Notes: a model not told the origin generated them from the letters alone. Counted from the first letter of the stretch, positions 54,337 through 63,498 are shown. The stretch: DNA of 64,000 bases from JAXGXJ01 sp963816155 (GCA_963816155.1 CAWFJE010000006.1:1-64000), one strand, 5' to 3'. Made by a program: numbers and translations.

Positions 54337-57063
54337 ATGGCCGGCAAAGCTGAGCACCTGCGACTGCGGCAGGTGAGAGAAAAGAGTGGCGACTGGCGCA
54401 AGTGGGGTCCATACCTCAGCGAGCGCCAGTGGGGCACGGTCCGCGAGGACTACAGCGAGGGTGGTGATGCCTGGAACTACTTCACCCACGACCAGGCCCG
54501 GTCCCGCGCCTACCGCTGGGGAGAAGACGGCTTGGCCGGCATCTCCGACAACAGGCAGCTCCTATGCTTCGCCCTCGCCCTCTGGAACGGGGTGGATCCC
54601 ATCATCAAGGAACGGGCCTTCGGTCTTACGAACAGCGAAGGCAACCACGGAGAGGACGTCAAGGAGTACTACTACTACCTCGACTCGACTCCCACCCATT
54701 CGTACATGAAGTCCCTGTACAAGTACCCGCAGTCCCCCTTCCCCTACGGCGACCTCGTCGAAAAGAACGCCTCCCGCGGGCGGCAGGAACTGGAATATGA
54801 GCTCATCGACACGGGAGTCTTCGACGAGGACCGCTATTTCGACGTCTTCGTGGAGTATGCGAAAGCATCTCCCGATGATCTCCTCGTTCGGATTACGGCC
54901 CACAATCGCGGCCCCGACCCGGCGACCCTTCACCTCCTCCCCACGCTCTGGTTCCGGAATACCTGGTGGGATGCGCCCGATGGCGAGGTCATACCACACA
55001 TCAAGGTCCTGCCCTCGGCGGCCGGCGCCGGGTTGCTGGAGGCTACTCACCCCGACCTGGGTACATATCACCTGGCCTGCGACGGCGATCCCCGCTTCTT
55101 GGTGGTTGACAATGAGACCAACGAAGCACGGGTCTTCGGCACGCCCAACCGCAGCACATACGTGAAGGACGGCATCAACGACTACCTGGTCGCAGGCGCC
55201 GATGATGCGGTCAATCCCGCGGGCGAAGGTACGAAGGCGGCTGCGCACTATCAGGTCACCATCGCGCCGGGCGAATCAGCCGCCGTTCGTGTGCGGCTCG
55301 TCGCCGATCAGGGTGGCCCAGCAACGGCGGCACTGCCGGCCGACAAATTCGACAGGATCCTGGACGCACGCCGGACTGAGGCGGATGAGTTCTACGCTTC
55401 CCTCACACCCCCCGCAATGGGAGCGGACGAGGCCATGGTCATGCGCCAAGCCTTGGCGGGGATGCTGTGGACCAAGCAGTGTTACACGTACGACGTCAAC
55501 AAATGGCTCCGGCAGCGCGATGCGGCAAAAGGGACGGGGGGGCGGTCCGGAGGCCGCAACTCCAACTGGTACCACATGGTCAACCAGGACATCATCTCCA
55601 TGCCCGACAAGTGGGAATACCCCTGGTTCGCCGCCTGGGACCTCGCCTTTCACACCATCGCGTTGTCCATGGTCGACCTCGACTTCGCCAAGGAGCAGCT
55701 CGAGCTGATGCTCGATGAGAACTACCTGCACCCCAACGGCCAGATCCCGGCCTACGAGTGGGACTTCGGCGATGTGAATCCGCCCGTGCATGCTTGGGCG
55801 GCCGATTTCATCTTCAATCTGGAGCAGGAGAGCACCGGGCAGGGCGACACGGCCTTCTTGGAGCGCCTGTTCGTGAAGTTGCTCATGACCTTCACCTGGT
55901 GGGTCAACCGCAAGGACCGCAACGGCAGCAACGTGTTCGAGGGGGGCTTCCTGGGCTTGGACAATATCGGCGTGTTCGACCGCAGCGCCCCCTTGCCCAC
56001 CGGCGGGCATCTCGAGCAGGCGGACGGGACGGCCTGGATGGCCTTCTTTTGCCAGAACATGCTCTCCATCGCGGTGAAGTTGGCGCTGAACAACCCCGCC
56101 TACGAGGTGCTGGCCTGCAAGTTCTACGAGCATTTTCTGTGGATCGCGGGCGCCATGGACCGCATGGGCGAGCACGAAGACGAGATGTGGGATGAGGAGG
56201 ACGGCTTCTTCTACGACCTTCTCCGCCTGCCCGACGGCTCCGCTACTCGGCTCAAGGTCCGTTCCATGGTCGGGCTGCTCTCGCTGTGTGCGAGCACCGT
56301 CTTTCCACACGAAGCCATCGAGAAGCTGCCCAAGTTCAGAGAACGAGCCCAGTGGTTCACGCAGAATAATCCTGAGCTGACCGCCAACATCGTCTCGCCT
56401 GCAGTACACAATGGCAAACATCTCCTGGCGCTCTTGGATGAGACCAAGCTGCGCAAGGTACTGGCGCGGCTTCTCGATGAGGATGAGTTCCTGAGCCCCT
56501 ACGGCGTCAGATCCCTTTCTCGCTACCATCTGGAGCACCCCTACGTGGTCGACGTCGACGGACAGTCGTTCCAAGTGAGCTACCTCCCCGCCGAGTCCGA
56601 CAGCGGCATGTTCGGAGGCAACTCCAACTGGCGCGGTCCCATCTGGTTCCCGACCAACGTGCTGCTGGTCCGTGCGCTCCTCAACCTCTACGCCTACTAC
56701 GGAGATGAGTTCACGGTGGAGTGTCCCACCGGCTCCGGAACACAAGCCACCCTCTTCGACGCGGCCATGGAGATCATGAAGCGCTCGTCGGCCATCTTCT
56801 TGCACGACTCCGAAGGACACCGGCCCGTCTTCGGGGAGGCGGATAAGTTCCAGAACGACCCACACTGGCGCGACTGCATCCTCTTCTACGAGTATTTCCA
56901 CGGAGACAACGGGGCCGGCATAGGAGCCAGTCACCAGACCGGATGGTCGGGACTGGTCGCCCGCTTCGTGCGCATGTCTTCCACGCTCACGAAGGAGGCC
57001 GTCCTCGCGGGTGAGACCGCGAAGACACTCACCTACAGGTCTGATGAGGAGGGTGTGGGGTGA
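54337..57063 (+). CDS. GH63-like glucosidase
   Basis: A 908-residue cytoplasmic glycoside hydrolase with the bacterial MGH1/GH63-like layout: N-terminal beta-sandwich part (EDYSEGGDAWNYFTHDQARSRAYRWGEDG, the typical family start) and an (alpha/alpha)6 barrel from about 370 (MLWTKQCYTYDVNKWL; DKWEYPWFAAWDLAFHTIAL with a likely acidic catalytic residue; SNWRGPIWFPTN; DPHWRDCILFYEYFHGDNGAG). GH63 enzymes invert alpha-glucosides such as glucosylglycerate or mannosylglycerate in bacteria. ATG 54337 follows AAGGAGA. Its stop overlaps the next gene start (GTGA), so they are translationally coupled. Confidence 0.88.
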   Translation: MAGKAEHLRLRQVREKSGDWRKWGPYLSERQWGTVREDYSEGGDAWNYFTHDQARSRAYRWGEDGLAGISDNRQLLCFALALWNGVDPIIKERAFGLTNSEGNHGEDVKEYYYYLDSTPTHSYMKSLYKYPQSPFPYGDLVEKNASRGRQELEYELIDTGVFDEDRYFDVFVEYAKASPDDLLVRITAHNRGPDPATLHLLPTLWFRNTWWDAPDGEVIPHIKVLPSAAGAGLLEATHPDLGTYHLACDGDPRFLVVDNETNEARVFGTPNRSTYVKDGINDYLVAGADDAVNPAGEGTKAAAHYQVTIAPGESAAVRVRLVADQGGPATAALPADKFDRILDARRTEADEFYASLTPPAMGADEAMVMRQALAGMLWTKQCYTYDVNKWLRQRDAAKGTGGRSGGRNSNWYHMVNQDIISMPDKWEYPWFAAWDLAFHTIALSMVDLDFAKEQLELMLDENYLHPNGQIPAYEWDFGDVNPPVHAWAADFIFNLEQESTGQGDTAFLERLFVKLLMTFTWWVNRKDRNGSNVFEGGFLGLDNIGVFDRSAPLPTGGHLEQADGTAWMAFFCQNMLSIAVKLALNNPAYEVLACKFYEHFLWIAGAMDRMGEHEDEMWDEEDGFFYDLLRLPDGSATRLKVRSMVGLLSLCASTVFPHEAIEKLPKFRERAQWFTQNNPELTANIVSPAVHNGKHLLALLDETKLRKVLARLLDEDEFLSPYGVRSLSRYHLEHPYVVDVDGQSFQVSYLPAESDSGMFGGNSNWRGPIWFPTNVLLVRALLNLYAYYGDEFTVECPTGSGTQATLFDAAMEIMKRSSAIFLHDSEGHRPVFGEADKFQNDPHWRDCILFYEYFHGDNGAGIGASHQTGWSGLVARFVRMSSTLTKEAVLAGETAKTLTYRSDEEGVG

Positions 57064-58619
57064 GCACGAACGGCGTACGCGAGGCTGATTTGGGAGCACG
57101 CTGCGCGGCGGGGCGGAATCCTTGTTTGTACCAGGTGAATACCCGCGTGTGGCTCGCCGAACTCTCAGAGGGGCTGGGCCGCCCCGCCACCCTCGACGAC
57201 GTACCCGATGCCGATCTCGACGCCTGGGCTGCGTCAGGCTTCGACCTTGTCTACTTCCTCGGAGTCTGGCAGACCGGCGCGGCAGGGCGAGCCGTATCGC
57301 GTGCCAACCAAGAGTGGCACGAGGAATTCGAGCGGCTGCTACCCGACCTCGATGAGGAAGACATCTGCGGCTCCTGTTTTGCCGTCACCGGCTACGTGGT
57401 AGCCGAGCAACTAGGCGGCGACCAAGCCCTCGAGCGACTGCGGCGCCGTCTCAATGACCGAGGTCTCAGGCTCATCCTCGACTTCGTGCCCAATCACACT
57501 GCTCCGGACCACCCCTGGGTGGCCGAGCATACCGAATACTACGTGGTGCGGTCTGAGGAGGAACTGACCCGCGAACCTCAGAACTATGCCCGCGCGGGCG
57601 ATGCGGTGTTGGCGTACGGGCGCGACCCCTACTTCGACGGATGGCCCGACACGTTCCAACTCGACTACGGCAACCCGGCCTTGCAGGAGGCCATGCGAGC
57701 AGAGCTCCGGCGTATTTCAGACCGCTGCGACGGGGTGCGTTGCGACATGGCCATGCTCGTCCTACCCCACGTGTTCGAACGCACCTGGGGCATCAGCACA
57801 GAGCCTTTCTGGCCCAGCACCATCGAACTCGTGAAGCGAGAGCACCCGGGCTTCCTGTTCATGGCTGAGGTCTACTGGGATCTGGAATGGGAGCTGCAGC
57901 AGCAGGGCTTCGACTACACGTACGACAAGCGACTGTACGACAGACTGGTGGAGGGCGACGTCGCTCGAGTACGCGACCATCTTCGGGCCGCGCTCGACTT
58001 CCAGGAGCATTCAGCCCGCTTCCTCGAGAACCATGACGAGCCCCGGGCAGCAGCCATCTTCCCCGACGACAAGCACCTCGCGGCGGCCGTGGTCACCTTC
58101 CTGTGCCCGGGGCTGAGGTTCTTCCACCAGGGTCAGTTCGAGGGAGCCAAGCTCCGCCTCCCGGTGCACCTCTGCAGGCGCCCCCCGGAGCCGATCGACC
58201 AGGCACTGTCAGACTTCTACAGCCGCCTACTCCAGTGCCTCGAGAACCCGGCTCTGCGCGCCGGATACTGGCACCTCATCGACTGCCTCCCGGCCTGGGA
58301 TGGCAACTGGACGGACGACTGCTTCGTTGCGCAGGCTTGGCGCGGCGACGAGGGTACGCGGTTGGTAGCGGTGGTCAACTACGCCCCCAACCGCAGCCAG
58401 TGCTACCTACCACTGCCCTTCAGCGACTTGGGCGATTCACGCTGGATACTGAAGGACATGCTGAGCACCGCCGGCTATCGTAGGGATGGGGAAGCGCTCA
58501 TGTCCCCCGGGCTCTACCTCGACTTGCCCCCGTGGGGCCACCATCTCTTCGAACTCCTGTCGCTGCGCGAAGATCAGGGCGACTCTCTAGTAGCCGAGAC
58601 GCCGACGGGGCCGGTCTAG
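57060..58619 (+). CDS. GH13 alpha-amylase family protein
   Basis: A 519-residue GH13 barrel: LILDFVPNHTAPDHPW (region I), DGVRCDMAM with nucleophile D229, FMAEVYWD with acid/base E270 and ENHDEPRAA with D326. The catalytic triad is complete. The start is unusual for the family: Cys-rich and without the standard QIYPRSF (CLYQVNTRVWLAELSEGLG instead), and there is no signal peptide. The specificity is unclear; coupling to the GH63-like gene suggests joint breakdown of an intracellular alpha-glucan or compatible-solute glycoside. GTG 57060 overlaps the upstream stop by four bases. Confidence 0.9.
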   Translation: MSTNGVREADLGARCAAGRNPCLYQVNTRVWLAELSEGLGRPATLDDVPDADLDAWAASGFDLVYFLGVWQTGAAGRAVSRANQEWHEEFERLLPDLDEEDICGSCFAVTGYVVAEQLGGDQALERLRRRLNDRGLRLILDFVPNHTAPDHPWVAEHTEYYVVRSEEELTREPQNYARAGDAVLAYGRDPYFDGWPDTFQLDYGNPALQEAMRAELRRISDRCDGVRCDMAMLVLPHVFERTWGISTEPFWPSTIELVKREHPGFLFMAEVYWDLEWELQQQGFDYTYDKRLYDRLVEGDVARVRDHLRAALDFQEHSARFLENHDEPRAAAIFPDDKHLAAAVVTFLCPGLRFFHQGQFEGAKLRLPVHLCRRPPEPIDQALSDFYSRLLQCLENPALRAGYWHLIDCLPAWDGNWTDDCFVAQAWRGDEGTRLVAVVNYAPNRSQCYLPLPFSDLGDSRWILKDMLSTAGYRRDGEALMSPGLYLDLPPWGHHLFELLSLREDQGDSLVAETPTGPV

Positions 58620-58637
58620 ACCGGCCCCGTCGGCGTC
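58598..58637. terminator. 40-base perfect palindrome over the GH13 stop
   Basis: The arms 58598-58617 and 58618-58637 are exact inverse complements with centre TCTAGA; the TAG stop of the GH13 gene is part of the centre. The gene beyond is convergent. Confidence 0.7.
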
Positions 58638-58653
58638 CGTACTGCATAGAAGG

Positions 58654-58673
58654 CCGGGCGACATGTCGCCCGG
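58654..58673. terminator. 20-base perfect palindrome
   Basis: CCGGGCGACA (58654-58663) is followed directly by its inverse complement (58664-58673). It lies 15 bases before the end of the convergent SHOCT gene and may be the terminator of that leftward unit. Confidence 0.5.
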
Positions 58674-58688
58674 TGAGCGAAAGAACGA

Positions 58689-59033
58689 CTAGCTGAGTTT
58701 CGCCTTCTGCGCCGCGAACTCCTCATCCGTAAGATGTCCCTCTTCCTTCAGCCGGGCGAGGGTCTCCAGTTGTTGGGCGGTGCTCACAGGAGTCGATCCC
58801 TCGACGCGCTCGCTGTACTCATGAGCGGGTGGTTTGGGATGGGTGAGCAGATAGACCAACGTCCCGATGAGCGGGATGATGATGACGAACAAGAACCAGC
58901 CGGCCTTGGCCCCGCCGCTCATGTCGTGTCGGCGGAAGATGTCCCATATGGAGAACGACCAGACCAGAAAGAGCGCTATCCAAATAAGCAGTAAGAAGAA
59001 GAAACTCAGAAAGCCCATCGTCGAAGTGTCCAT
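58689..59033 (-). CDS. PLDc_N/SHOCT small membrane protein (1)
   Basis: A 114-residue protein with two hydrophobic helices (FFFLLLIWIALFLVWSFSIWDIF and AGWFLFVIIIPLIGTLVYLL) in the PLDc_N pattern, then a C-terminal SHOCT motif (LETLARLKEEGHLTDEEFAAQKAKLS). SHOCT is a short oligomerisation helix pair. ATG 59033 follows GGGAGG; the frame is open to GTG 59060. It closely resembles the protein at 63070. Confidence 0.85.
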   Translation of the reverse strand: MDTSTMGFLSFFFLLLIWIALFLVWSFSIWDIFRRHDMSGGAKAGWFLFVIIIPLIGTLVYLLTHPKPPAHEYSERVEGSTPVSTAQQLETLARLKEEGHLTDEEFAAQKAKLS

Positions 59034-59100
59034 GCCCAACAGCCTCCCATTATCGCTCACAATTCTCCAGCATCATACACGTGAGATGCGCAGGCCTACT

Positions 59101-59490
59101 TCACTTGCGCGTGGGGGCTTTGATGAAAGCCACCAGCATGACGAAGTACATGGCAACGAGGATGATCGACCAGATGGGGTAGTAAGGCATCATGAAGAAC
59201 TCGGAGATGGCCGCCACCGACGCAGCGATGATGCCCACGATGTAGCCCCAGCGCTTGGCCTGCATGGCCGCGAAACCGCCAAACACAAGTAGAGCGCCGA
59301 CGATCACCCACCACCAAGCCAGTCCGGTGATATCCACAAGCATGTAGCCGTTGTAGCCCTGCAGGAGCCACTCATCTCTGAAAAGACCGGTGATACCCGC
59401 GATCAGCTTGAAAGCCCCGGCTATCATCATCAGGATCGAACCAAGCATCACCCAGGGGGCCCACTTGCCTCCGTTCATCCTTCCCATCAT
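59101..59490 (-). CDS. DUF7144 family membrane protein (1)
   Basis: A 129-residue four-helix membrane protein: WVMLGSILMMIAGAFKLIAG, a conserved loop around LLQGYNGYMLVDITGLAWWW, then IVGIIAASVAAISEFFMMPYYPIWSIILVAMY. Its relative at 60334 shares the VQGYDGY and MMP.NPTWS segments. Function unknown. The start ATG 59490 follows AAGGAGGAG. Confidence 0.85.
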   Translation of the reverse strand: MMGRMNGGKWAPWVMLGSILMMIAGAFKLIAGITGLFRDEWLLQGYNGYMLVDITGLAWWWVIVGALLVFGGFAAMQAKRWGYIVGIIAASVAAISEFFMMPYYPIWSIILVAMYFVMLVAFIKAPTRK

Positions 59491-59670
59491 GTTCGCTTCT
59501 CCTCCTTGTTCATGTTCACCATCCAGATGCGCTCGCCTCATGATGACTGGAATAACGTCGCGGTACAAGCGGGCGCGCTGCGCACGAGAAGAGAGGGAGT
59601 CGCTGCGCGGAGTCGAGGTGGAGATTACCGGGCCGGAGCCGACCCTTGGAGTAACGGGGCTGGCGCCGAC

Positions 59671-60135
59671 CTATCCGCGGGCGGCGTCTTCCCTGCCTAC
59701 CTGTGCGTGGCGGCCGCGCCCCTGCAGGACGATGTAGGTGCTCATGCCTGCGGCGATGCAAAGGGTAACGACGCGCACGGTCAGATTGGGGGCGATGAAT
59801 ATGGCAGAGAGCAGAGCCGTCGCGCCGGAGAACGCCACCAGCGCCGCCTTCATGCGTCCGGACATGCGCCGACCACCCACCATGAGGGTCACGTACCGCC
59901 CAAAGAGCCTATTGGTGGTGAGCCACGTGTGGCAGCGATCGGAACTGCGGGCATAGCAGTATGCGGCCAGAAGGAGGAACGGCGTGGTAGGCATGACCGG
60001 CAGAATCGCCCCCACTACGGCAAGTACCAGCGCAGCCGACCCACCCACGACAAGGAGAACGCGTTTGGCGCCGTGCGCTGGTGGCGTGGCAGCGCACGTG
60101 CGGAGGTCCCCGTTCAGCCCAGAGTGGCGTCTCAT
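59671..60135 (-). CDS. YbaN family (DUF454) membrane protein
   Basis: A 154-residue protein with the DUF454 signature VVGAILPVMPTTPFLLLAAYCYARSSDRCHTWL, preceded by one helix and followed by two (about 100-120 and 122-140). The function is unknown. Two ATG starts are possible (60135 and 60231); 60135 gives the normal family start shortly before the first helix, but neither has a strong ribosome site. Confidence 0.82.
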   Translation of the reverse strand: MRRHSGLNGDLRTCAATPPAHGAKRVLLVVGGSAALVLAVVGAILPVMPTTPFLLLAAYCYARSSDRCHTWLTTNRLFGRYVTLMVGGRRMSGRMKAALVAFSGATALLSAIFIAPNLTVRVVTLCIAAGMSTYIVLQGRGRHAQVGREDAARG

Positions 60136-60270
60136 GATGTCTTTCGTGGTCGCAAGCGGTATACCCCGGCACCTATCGGCAATCTCAAGAGAGACGTGAA
60201 ATACCGACCGGGTAGTTCCCGGGACCGACATGGAACTACGCCTTGGCCGCGAGGCGGCCCGCCGTCACCC

Positions 60271-60300
60271 AGTCATGGCCGGCGGAGTCATGGCCGGCGG
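60271..60300. repeat. 15-base perfect tandem duplication in a hairpin
   Basis: AGTCATGGCCGGCGG occurs twice without spacer (60271-60285, 60286-60300). It sits in the loop and 3' side of a hairpin (arms GGCCCGCCG 60256-60264 and CGGCGGGCC 60295-60303) downstream of the second DUF7144 gene, probably its terminator. Confidence 0.6.
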
Positions 60301-60333
60301 GCCGTACGGGTTGGTGAGTGGTACGAGCGACGA

Positions 60334-60720
60334 CTACCCCTTTGCCTCTTCCTCTTGCGGCGGCTGCCAGAAGATGAAGGCCAGGAGAACGAGCACGTAG
60401 ACGACGATCATGATCACCGACCACGTGGGATTGACGGGCATCATGAAGAGGTGCGAGAGGATGGCAAGCGCCGCAGCCACCAGGCCAACGATCCGGCCCC
60501 ACGTAGTCCCCCCCAAGGCGACGACCCCTCCAAGCAGGACAACTGCCCCCAGCACCAACAGCCATACGGCGAGGCCGCTCACATCGAAGAGGTAGTAGCC
60601 GTCATAGCCCTGCACGACGAATTCCGAGTTGAACAGACCGAAGATACCGGCGAGCAACTGGAATGCCCCCGTTATCATCATCAAAATGGACCCAAAGACC
60701 GCCCAGCCCTTCCACCACAT
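60334..60720 (-). CDS. DUF7144 family membrane protein (2)
   Basis: A 128-residue paralogue of the protein at 59101, with VFGSILMMITGAFQLLAGIFGLF, VVQGYDGYYLFDVSGLAVWL and SHLFMMPVNPTWSVIMIVVY and an acidic end (QEEEAKG). ATG 60720 follows GAGAGGT. It lies 16 bases after the BrkB-like gene and is probably part of the same leftward unit. Confidence 0.85.
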   Translation of the reverse strand: MWWKGWAVFGSILMMITGAFQLLAGIFGLFNSEFVVQGYDGYYLFDVSGLAVWLLVLGAVVLLGGVVALGGTTWGRIVGLVAAALAILSHLFMMPVNPTWSVIMIVVYVLVLLAFIFWQPPQEEEAKG

Positions 60721-60736
60721 GTTGACCTCTCTCTTT

Positions 60737-61816
60737 CTATCCGGCTATTGTGGGATCGCCCCCGACAGTTCCCGTGCTCTCTCCGTCCGGCAGTTCGGTG
60801 ATGAGGGCCGCATATGGATACGGCTCTATGACCTTTCCCCTCCACTCGTAGATCGCCTTGTTGAGCCGCACCCCAAGGAGCGTGAATAGGGCGAGGAAGT
60901 CCGCCCACACGATCAGGGCCAGAAACGCCCCCGCGGAGCCGGCGTACTTCTGGTTGCCCGCCCACACCAGGTAGGCACCGAACACGGTGCTTCCCACGGC
61001 GCACCCCACGGCCGCGGCAAGTGACCCGAGCCAACAGTCCCTCCACGAGAGACGCACATCCGGCAGTATGACGTATATGAGGAGGAGCGCCACCCAGGTC
61101 ATGAGTAGGGGGAGGACCGCCTGAACGATGCTCAGCAACAACCCAGGCCCACCGAGAAGGTCCTCGAGCCAGGTGATCGTTGCGCTGAGAAAGAGCGAGC
61201 CCAGGTAAAGGACCGCGGGGACGAGTATGAACGCAAAGGCGAACATGCGAGAGAGAAAGCGCCGGAACGAGAACTCTCTCGAGCGAACGCGAACGTCCCA
61301 CATGATATTGAACGACACCTGCAGCCGCATGAAAAGGCGTATCCCGGCCCAAAGAAGAAAACCGGCTCCGACCGCCCACGCGATGGTGCTCGACTTGGAG
61401 GTCTGGCTCTGGACGACGATGTCGCTTATGATCCCCGCGAGATAGGTCCCCAGGTAATCCTGAAGCCTCGCGCTCAGCTCCTGCTTTGCGGTTGCCGGAC
61501 CCACGATCAGCGAGGCCACCTGCAGCGTGAGGATCACAAGCGGGCCCGCCGCGAAGAGCGCGTAGTAGGCTAGGCCGGCACTGAGCAGAGGACCGTTCCT
61601 GCGACTGTACCCCGTGTAGATCCCGAGGGCGGGGCCGACGACCGGTATCCGCTGCAAGAACTTCTTGCGAGGAACCTCGGCCGCCTTGCCGGACGGCGTC
61701 ACCTCGGGTGCGGAGGCAAGACCCTCGTTCTCGCTCGTATCGCTGGCTTCGTCGTGTTCGGAGCTCACCGTGTCGACCTCGTGCGTCGCTTCTCTTGGTC
61801 CAAGCCTGTCTATCAC
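60737..61816 (-). CDS. YihY/BrkB family membrane protein
   Basis: A 359-residue integral membrane protein with an acidic cytoplasmic start, then about six helices and family marks GPLLSAGLAYYALFAAGPLVIL, a MRLQVSFNIMWDV segment and TWVALLLIYVILPDVRLSW. The family was once called ribonuclease BN in error. GTG 61816 overlaps the metallo-hydrolase stop (GTGA), so the two are coupled; the open frame to 62059 lies inside that gene. Confidence 0.88.
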   Translation of the reverse strand: MIDRLGPREATHEVDTVSSEHDEASDTSENEGLASAPEVTPSGKAAEVPRKKFLQRIPVVGPALGIYTGYSRRNGPLLSAGLAYYALFAAGPLVILTLQVASLIVGPATAKQELSARLQDYLGTYLAGIISDIVVQSQTSKSSTIAWAVGAGFLLWAGIRLFMRLQVSFNIMWDVRVRSREFSFRRFLSRMFAFAFILVPAVLYLGSLFLSATITWLEDLLGGPGLLLSIVQAVLPLLMTWVALLLIYVILPDVRLSWRDCWLGSLAAAVGCAVGSTVFGAYLVWAGNQKYAGSAGAFLALIVWADFLALFTLLGVRLNKAIYEWRGKVIEPYPYAALITELPDGESTGTVGGDPTIAG

Positions 61817-62604
61817 CCCTGAAGTGTAATAGATTCTCCCGGCTGAAGCAGCACGGTGTTCACCTCGGGGGCATACTCTCCCGCGAAGCGAAGGAAGTCC
61901 TGCGGCGGGTCGGTGAGATAGCGGCCGTAGAACCACCCGGCGCCCAGAGGAAGGAAGGTGCCCCAGTGGATGGGAATGGCCATCCGAGGCCGCAGAAGCC
62001 GCAGGGCCTGCGCGGCTGTGAGGGGCGAGAGATGGTCGTCGGGCAACCGGAGCCCCCACCCCCAGATGGGTAGCAGAGCTACATCGATATCGTCTCCCAG
62101 GTCGGCCAGTCCGTCGAACAGACCGGTGTCCCCGGCAAAATAGAGCTTCTTGGACCCCTGGATCATGTAACCCACAGCCCCTGCCTTGTGTCCCCAGGGA
62201 TAGCGCCTGCCGTCGTGGCGGGCGGGCGTGGCCGTCACGGTGACCTCCCCTAGGGCCGTCGTCTCGCCGGGAGCAAGTTCGGTGAGGCGGTGGAAGTGGT
62301 ACCGACGCAGTATCCGACCTGCTCCGGTGGGAACGACAAGCGGTGTGTCACCAGGAAGCAGGCGCAGCGAATGGGGATTGGCGTGGTCCAGATGGAGATG
62401 CGAGATGAGGATCGCGTCCAAGCCCTCCAGCACGCTGAGGTCGGGCTGAGCGCTGTGGCGGCGCAGTATCTGGAAGACCATGCGTAGCATGGGGTCGGTC
62501 AGCACGCGCACCCCGTCGACCGATATCTCCAGGGTGTTGTGTCCCAGGTATGAGATGGAGGCCCCGGTCGACCCCTTACCACCTTTCACTTCTTCCTCAG
62601 ACAC
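61813..62604 (-). CDS. MBL-fold metal-dependent hydrolase (UlaG/NAPE-PLD-like)
   Basis: A 263-residue metallo-hydrolase with SYLGHNTLEISVDGVRVLTDP, the metal motif SHLHLDHANPHSL, TPARHDGRRYPWGHKAGAVGYMI, LYFAGDTGLF and IPIHWGTF. RRYPWG and the wide spacing recall the UlaG/NAPE-PLD branch (lactonases, phosphodiesterases). It heads a run with BrkB and the DUF7144 gene. Start GTG 62604. Confidence 0.88.
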   Translation of the reverse strand: MSEEEVKGGKGSTGASISYLGHNTLEISVDGVRVLTDPMLRMVFQILRRHSAQPDLSVLEGLDAILISHLHLDHANPHSLRLLPGDTPLVVPTGAGRILRRYHFHRLTELAPGETTALGEVTVTATPARHDGRRYPWGHKAGAVGYMIQGSKKLYFAGDTGLFDGLADLGDDIDVALLPIWGWGLRLPDDHLSPLTAAQALRLLRPRMAIPIHWGTFLPLGAGWFYGRYLTDPPQDFLRFAGEYAPEVNTVLLQPGESITLQG

Positions 62605-62682
62605 GCCCCCGCCGGTCTCCCGCTAGACATACGCCTCAAGCAGTTGCCTACGCCGATACCCCTGTACTTCCCCAGGTAGTTC

Positions 62683-62720
62683 GGGGCGGCAGACCGGCCC
62701 ACTGGCCGGTCTGCCGCCCC
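62683..62720 (-). terminator. 17-bp hairpin
   Basis: The arms 62683-62699 and 62704-62720 are perfectly complementary with loop CACT. It lies 23 bases after the end of the leftward gene at 62743 and before the metallo-hydrolase gene. Confidence 0.65.
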
Positions 62721-62742
62721 GTCGATGCCATACGCGAGAGTG

Positions 62743-63039
62743 TTAGCTCGCGTATCCAGGCGCGCGCTGGCGGTTCTTCCACGCGCCGCCGAAATACGAG
62801 AACACATCCAGCAGGATGCCGATGACGACGAGCAGATAGTCCCATCCCCCAGCGATGCCCAAACCGCTCCTGAAGGCGATCATATAGAAGAGCGTCGTCC
62901 AAGGAGCGAATATGATGCCGACGATGGGCCAGAACGCCGTTTCAAACGCCTTCTGCCAGAAATTCCACTGAGCCAGCCACCACACGAGCACGGCAGCCCG
63001 TGGACCCAGGAACGTCATTACAGTGAGGAGACAACACAT
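62743..63039 (-). CDS. Small Trp-rich membrane protein
   Basis: A 98-residue protein with three hydrophobic segments (AAVLVWWLAQW, TAFWPIVGIIFAPWTTLFYMIAF, WDYLLVVIGILLDVFSYFGGAW) and a basic end. I do not recognise a named family with certainty; it looks like short actinobacterial membrane proteins. ATG 63039 follows GGGAG. It lies 30 bases after the SHOCT gene. Confidence 0.7.
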   Translation of the reverse strand: MCCLLTVMTFLGPRAAVLVWWLAQWNFWQKAFETAFWPIVGIIFAPWTTLFYMIAFRSGLGIAGGWDYLLVVIGILLDVFSYFGGAWKNRQRAPGYAS

Positions 63040-63069
63040 GCGGACTCCCTTCGATGCTCCCGCGCGTTC

Positions 63070-63429
63070 CTAGACCATGGCCTTCCGTTTGAGTTCCTGG
63101 AACTCTTCCTCGGTGATGGCACCCGAGTCTTTGAGAGCCTGAGCCTTCGCGATCTCGTCTGCCGACGAATAGCCCGCCGCCCGCTTCTGACGCGCCTGCG
63201 CCTCGTCGATCATCTGCTTGTCTTGCTCCGTCATCTTCGGCCTGGCGATCATGTATACCAAGGCTCCGATCAAGGGGATAAAGATGAGGAAGACCAGCCA
63301 CCCAGCCTTAGCCCAGCCGCCGATGTCGTTGCGGCGGAAGATGTCGGCGAAGATGGTGATGAACAGCCAGATGTACATGAACCAGAAGAAGAACACCATC
63401 ATCGACCACATTACGTCCCAAAAATCCAT
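63070..63429 (-). CDS. PLDc_N/SHOCT small membrane protein (2)
   Basis: A 119-residue relative of the protein at 58689: helix pair FFFWFMYIWLFITIFADIFRRND and GWAKAGWLVFLIFIPLIGALVYMIA, then a charged linker and a SHOCT end (QALKDSGAITEEEFQELKRK). ATG 63429 follows GGGAGGGG. The shared FADIFRR.D..G.AKAGW core shows a recent paralogy. Confidence 0.85.
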   Translation of the reverse strand: MDFWDVMWSMMVFFFWFMYIWLFITIFADIFRRNDIGGWAKAGWLVFLIFIPLIGALVYMIARPKMTEQDKQMIDEAQARQKRAAGYSSADEIAKAQALKDSGAITEEEFQELKRKAMV

Positions 63430-63498
63430 AGAACCCCTCCCTTTCGCTTGTGTGGTGCCGGACTGACGTCCGGCCACAACTTCACAGCACAGCCTATT

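Noticed and set aside
60271..60300. 15-base tandem repeat as a CRISPR or mobile-element end
   Set aside because: There are only two units without spacers, and they sit in a GC-rich hairpin between genes; no cas or transposase gene is nearby.
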